Of a stretch of 51,621 nucleotides of DNA, positions 48,417-51,621 are shown in pieces (the stretch's first letter is position 1; each line of letters starts with the position of its first letter). A model generated the notes under the pieces. It saw only the letters and a list, made by a program, of their open reading frames with translations. It ran no database searches and had not been told where the DNA came from. Source of the stretch: Bacteroidota bacterium (GTDB taxonomy: Bacteria; Bacteroidota; Bacteroidia; UBA7662); NCBI GenBank assembly GCA_016868485.1, contig VGGT01000001.1, forward strand, positions 1 through 51,621. Direction: 5' to 3'. The position numbers and the translations under genes were made by a program.

Positions 48417-49862
48417 CTACACCTCCTTGATGGCCGAATTCAATTTTTGAAGTACACTTTTGGCGTCGCCAAACAACATGCGCGTTTTGGGATCATAAAA
48501 CAACTCATTTTCAATCCCCGCATAGCCTGCATTCATCGATCGCTTCACTACCAGAACAGCTGCAGCACGGTCCACCTGAAGAATGGGCATCCCATAAATG
48601 GGGCTGGCGGGATCGCGCTCTGCTGCTGGATTCACCACATCATTGGCACCAATCACCAAAACCACATCCACCTTCGGGAACTCCGGGTTGATCCGTTCCA
48701 TTTCCAGTAATTTATCGTACGAAACATCGGATTCGGCCAGCAGCACATTCATATGCCCAGGCATGCGGCCCGCAACCGGATGGATGCCGTAGTTCACTTC
48801 CACGCCTCTCGCCTCGAGTTGGAGCTCGAGTTCATGCACCGCGTGTTGTGCTTGGGCAACGGCCAAACCATATCCAGGAATAATGGCAACTTTGCGCGCA
48901 TAGGCCATCAGTACAGCGGCATCATGCATGGAAGTCTCGCGGATGGTGGTATCGATCGTTCGATCGCTTGTGGATGTTCCTCCCGACTGAAATGACCCTA
49001 ACAACACCGCTCCGAGCGAACGATTCATAGCCCGGCACATCAGGATGGTGAGAAGCAGTCCACTGGCACCCACCAAAACACCTCCCATCACCATAGTCTG
49101 GTTGTCAAACATTAAACCAGTCAATGCAGAAGTAAGACCTGTAATCGAATTGAGCAAAGAGATAACCACGGGCATATCTGCACCTCCAATCGGCAACACA
49201 AACAGAACGCCAAACAACAATGCAGCCGCGCAAAGACTCAAAATAACTGCAAGCTGCGCATCGCCTGCCTGAAAAAACAACAGCATGCCCGTGAACATCA
49301 GGACCAGAAGCCCGTTGTTGGTGAGCCGCTGCAAAGGCCAGCGCACGGAACCCCCAGCCACAAAGCCTTGCAGTTTACCCATAGCCATAATACTCCCGGA
49401 GAATGAGATGGCCCCTGCAATTAAATTCACCATGAGGAGAACATAGTAGAACACGGCACCACTGTCTACCTGGTTAAACGCCCGACCCAGCACCTCGGCC
49501 ACAACAACCAGCATGGCGGCTGCACCACCAAATCCATTGAGCAGCGATACCATTTGCGGCATATCGGTCATTTTCACACGCGACGACAGCCGTAGACCGA
49601 CAACTGAGCCCAGCAATAAACCCGTGCCGATCCAGATAAAATTACCTTTGAAATTGAACCCATTGCCATTCCCTTCCTGATTCATTACCACCAACAACAA
49701 AGTGGCCAACACGGCAAGGAGCATTCCAGCAGCCGCGGTGAAATTCCCCTTGCGGGCAGATGCGGGGTGACTCATCCACTTCATACCTAAAATGAAGAAG
49801 ACAACGGATATCATATAACCGGTTTCCACCAAAAAAGAAGCCAATCTTGCGAAACTATCCAT
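48417..49862 (-). CDS. pntB: NAD(P) transhydrogenase subunit beta
   Basis: 481-aa membrane subunit of the proton-translocating transhydrogenase, which makes NADPH from NADH using the proton gradient. About eight to nine N-terminal helices form domain II; the C-terminal domain III binds NADP(H): VAIIPGYGLAVAQAQHAVHE, YGIHPVAGRMPGHMNVLLAE, VDVVLVIGANDVVNPAAERD and PILQVDRAAAVLVVKRSM. The frame is open 20 codons upstream, but ATG at 49862 (MDSFARLAS) overlaps the pntA2 stop by eight bases and is preferred. Confidence 0.96.
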   Translation of the reverse strand: MDSFARLASFLVETGYMISVVFFILGMKWMSHPASARKGNFTAAAGMLLAVLATLLLVVMNQEGNGNGFNFKGNFIWIGTGLLLGSVVGLRLSSRVKMTDMPQMVSLLNGFGGAAAMLVVVAEVLGRAFNQVDSGAVFYYVLLMVNLIAGAISFSGSIMAMGKLQGFVAGGSVRWPLQRLTNNGLLVLMFTGMLLFFQAGDAQLAVILSLCAAALLFGVLFVLPIGGADMPVVISLLNSITGLTSALTGLMFDNQTMVMGGVLVGASGLLLTILMCRAMNRSLGAVLLGSFQSGGTSTSDRTIDTTIRETSMHDAAVLMAYARKVAIIPGYGLAVAQAQHAVHELELQLEARGVEVNYGIHPVAGRMPGHMNVLLAESDVSYDKLLEMERINPEFPKVDVVLVIGANDVVNPAAERDPASPIYGMPILQVDRAAAVLVVKRSMNAGYAGIENELFYDPKTRMLFGDAKSVLQKLNSAIKEV

Positions 49863-50175
49863 TGTCTTTCTTCTTCGCCTTAAACATCTCAAGCATACGG
49901 TTGGTAACCGAAAATCCGCCAACCACGTTTATGGTCGCTAATACCAAGGCCACCCAACCCAAAATCAAAACCAAGGTTTCATCCGGGTTCGTGTCGCCCA
50001 AAAGCAATAAACATCCCAAGATCACCACTCCCGACAAGGCATTGGAGCCAGACATCAGAGGCGTATGAAGCACCTGTGGCACCTTACCGATCACCTCTAT
50101 GCCCAGAAAAACTGAGAGAATGAGGATGTAGAGAATTTCCTTATTCTGGGCAAACAAATCAAAAAACGTATCCAT
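49855..50175 (-). CDS. NAD(P) transhydrogenase subunit alpha, part 2
   Basis: 106-aa membrane piece of the split alpha subunit, corresponding to the C-terminal helices of E. coli PntA (part of domain II). About three helices are visible: EILYILILSVFLGIEVI, LSGVVILGCLLLLG and LVLILGWVALVLATINVVGG, with the conserved link VPQVLHTPLMSGSNALSG and the end GGFSVTNRMLEMFK. It lies nine bases after part 1 and overlaps pntB by eight bases, so the three chains should be made together. Confidence 0.94.
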   Translation of the reverse strand: MDTFFDLFAQNKEILYILILSVFLGIEVIGKVPQVLHTPLMSGSNALSGVVILGCLLLLGDTNPDETLVLILGWVALVLATINVVGGFSVTNRMLEMFKAKKKDNG

Positions 50176-50184
50176 GCGCTGAAT

Positions 50185-51300
50185 TTAACGATAACCTGGC
50201 CAAACCACTGAACCATTGTATGTGAGCAGGCAACCTGCTATAATCTCATCATCCCGATTCAGAATGAACCCATCGGAACCCATACAGAGGTTCATCAGTC
50301 GCTGCACATTACGGGAAAACACCCGGCTGGCGTCCTGGGCCTTCTCCGCAGCCAACAAGCTGCTGCCGATAATGGATATACCGGCATGAACAACAACCGA
50401 TTCATCCACTGTTAATTCACAGTTACCACCAGACGTGCTGGCCATGTCTACAACAACACTACCCGGACGCATAGACTCGATCATAGCCTGATTGATAAGC
50501 CTTGGGGCTGGTTTGCCGGGTATGAGCGCAGTGGTTATTACGACGTCTGAATGGCGAACGCGATCAGCCAAGGCCGCTTGCTGGCGCCTTTGATAATCGG
50601 CATCCTGCTCTACCGCATATCCACCAGCAGACCGATCTTCCTTTGCTCCTTCCACATCCACAAAAGAAGCGCCCAAACTTTCCACCTGTTCTTTTACAGA
50701 GATGCGCGTATCGAATGCAGAGACTACAGCGCCCAGCCTCTTGGCCGTAGCAATGGCTTGCAGACCAGCAACCCCAGCACCGACCACCAGAACGCGGGCT
50801 GGTGCTAATGTACCCGCTGCCGTCATCATCATGGGGAAAACACGCGGCAATAGGGCTGCGGCCCTCAGTACAGCCTGGTAGCCTGCGATCGATGATTGAC
50901 TAGAAAGCACGTCCATGGCTTGCGCACGGGTAATCCTGGGAATGGCATCGAGCGATAAAATATGCACACCGGTTTTCGCCAAGTCGTCGATAAACGAAGG
51001 GCGAGATAATGGCTGATACATTCCAATTAACACCTGATCAGGACGCAATAAGGGGCAATCAGCTTCATCAATAGGCTGTACGCTGCACATTACCTGCGAA
51101 AGAGCAAAGATGTCTGAACGCGATCTCATCTGTGCACCGGCCTGTTCATAGGCCAATTGGGAATAACCTGCCCCTAAACCGCAATCAGGCTCGAAAAACA
51201 CCTCCGCACCAGACGCAACCCATTCCGCAACCACTTCAGGAACAACCGCAACGCGTCGCTCCGCTGCCTGCTCCTTTAAAATGCCTATAGTCAACTTCAT
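50185..51300 (-). CDS. NAD(P) transhydrogenase subunit alpha, part 1
   Basis: 371-aa soluble domain I that binds NAD(H). It starts MKLTIGILKEQAAERRVAVV. The Rossmann core has VLVVGAGVAGLQAIATAKRL and FDTRISVKEQVESLGASFVD; VVITTALIPGKPAPRLINQ and SVVVDMASTSGGNCELT follow. The alpha subunit is split into two genes here, as in many alphaproteobacteria and Bacteroidota. The frame is open 15 codons upstream, but ATG at 51300 is the family start. An imperfect promoter box (TATTTTAG) lies a few bases upstream. Confidence 0.95.
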   Translation of the reverse strand: MKLTIGILKEQAAERRVAVVPEVVAEWVASGAEVFFEPDCGLGAGYSQLAYEQAGAQMRSRSDIFALSQVMCSVQPIDEADCPLLRPDQVLIGMYQPLSRPSFIDDLAKTGVHILSLDAIPRITRAQAMDVLSSQSSIAGYQAVLRAAALLPRVFPMMMTAAGTLAPARVLVVGAGVAGLQAIATAKRLGAVVSAFDTRISVKEQVESLGASFVDVEGAKEDRSAGGYAVEQDADYQRRQQAALADRVRHSDVVITTALIPGKPAPRLINQAMIESMRPGSVVVDMASTSGGNCELTVDESVVVHAGISIIGSSLLAAEKAQDASRVFSRNVQRLMNLCMGSDGFILNRDDEIIAGCLLTYNGSVVWPGYR

Positions 51301-51356
51301 GTACCGAACTAAAATATGTGCAAGATTAACCACTATTCGCAACAAATCAAGCGCAT

Positions 51357-51392
51357 AAAAAAAATCGTCCCACCATTGAAGGCAGGACGATT
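51357..51392 (-). terminator. Intrinsic terminator of the T9SS cargo gene
   Basis: On the minus strand AATCGTCC (51392-51385) pairs perfectly with GGACGATT (51370-51363) across a 14-base loop and runs into eight T (51364-51357, partly in the stem). It lies about 60 bases after the stop of the gene at 51454 and before pntA1. Confidence 0.85.
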
Positions 51393-51453
51393 ATTCAACA
51401 AACAATCTACGCTAATGTTTGGAGAAGACGAATACTGTCTTCCAAACCATTCA

Positions 51454-51621
51454 TCAGCGACGAAGCACCAGGCGGATTTGCTCTGTGCGGTCGCTGAGGC
51501 GAACCTCAAGCATGTAGACTCCATCGCGCTGTGCAGACAGATCAAGCTCTGTCGTGCCCGCAACAGGTAAGCTACGCAAAACCTCACGACCCGACATATC
51601 GCGAACCACCAATTCCTGCAT
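51454..51621 (-). CDS. T9SS type A sorting domain (C-terminal end of a secreted protein)
   Basis: Last 55 residues of a minus-strand protein whose start lies beyond the window. The pattern VVRDMSGREVLRSLPV, then ELDLSAQRDGVYMLEVR and the end EQIRLVLRR followed by two TGA stops is the type A C-terminal sorting domain recognised by the type IX secretion system. The cargo itself cannot be identified. It is strong evidence for a Bacteroidota host with T9SS. An intrinsic terminator follows. Confidence 0.9.
   Translation of the reverse strand: MQELVVRDMSGREVLRSLPVAGTTELDLSAQRDGVYMLEVRLSDRTEQIRLVLRR

Overview
The window is a chromosomal segment of a Bacteroidota bacterium, probably from or near the order Flavobacteriales (the order is a weak guess). 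Four things support this. A partial gene at the right edge ends in a type IX secretion sorting domain. Promoter-like boxes follow the Bacteroidota consensus TAnnTTTG, in several cases with TTG or TTTG 20 bases upstream. The TonB-dependent receptors carry the N-terminal carboxypeptidase-regulatory-like domain common in this phylum. The orders atpD-atpC, rplQ-carA-eno and rpsL-rpsG-fusA-rpsJ without tuf also fit. Almost every base lies in or beside a gene; no stretch over 300 bases lacks one, and I see no rRNA, tRNA, CRISPR array, insertion sequence or prophage.

Layout, left to right. 1-715: 5' part of dprA. 846-5531: two tandem paralogous TonB-dependent receptors without a SusD partner, convergent with lepB. 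5539-7525: lepB, a DUF2231-type membrane protein and YbaB. 7565-10822: a tight three-gene unit (UMF1/Atg22-type transporter, LutA-like CCG protein, Ldh_2-family dehydrogenase) that looks like an uptake and oxidation module for a 2-hydroxy acid. 10900-12666: atpD-atpC. 12787-16427: metallo-beta-lactamase exonuclease, ATP-dependent DNA ligase and an SDR. 16447-19128: pdhB, then an ECF sigma / anti-sigma / periplasmic protein trio. 19214-25411: rfbA, galE, glyA, fabG and a vWA membrane protein. 25488-28381: carA, eno and a DivIC/FtsB-like protein.

28498-45486 is one continuous str-S10-spc-alpha cluster on the minus strand: 32 genes from rpsL to rplQ, no gap over 28 bases. A consensus promoter precedes rpsL and an intrinsic terminator follows rplQ. 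After it come pepP (plus strand), gltA, the three-subunit transhydrogenase pntA1-pntA2-pntB, and the T9SS cargo tail.

The most unusual signal is not a gene cassette. Seven short tandem repeats lie in otherwise compact housekeeping DNA. Four are inside coding regions, with periods that keep the frame: lepB, the ligase twice, and the rplQ tail. Three lie at or just after gene ends: after rfbA, at the 3' end of the DivIC-like gene, and across the pepP stop codon. Two ribosomal proteins have unusual tails, a His-Ser-His-Ser repeat on L17 and an RG-rich tail on S3. Several promoter boxes lie so close to start codons that leaderless or near-leaderless mRNAs are likely (glyA, exonuclease, carA). I found no convincing new defence or mobile system.
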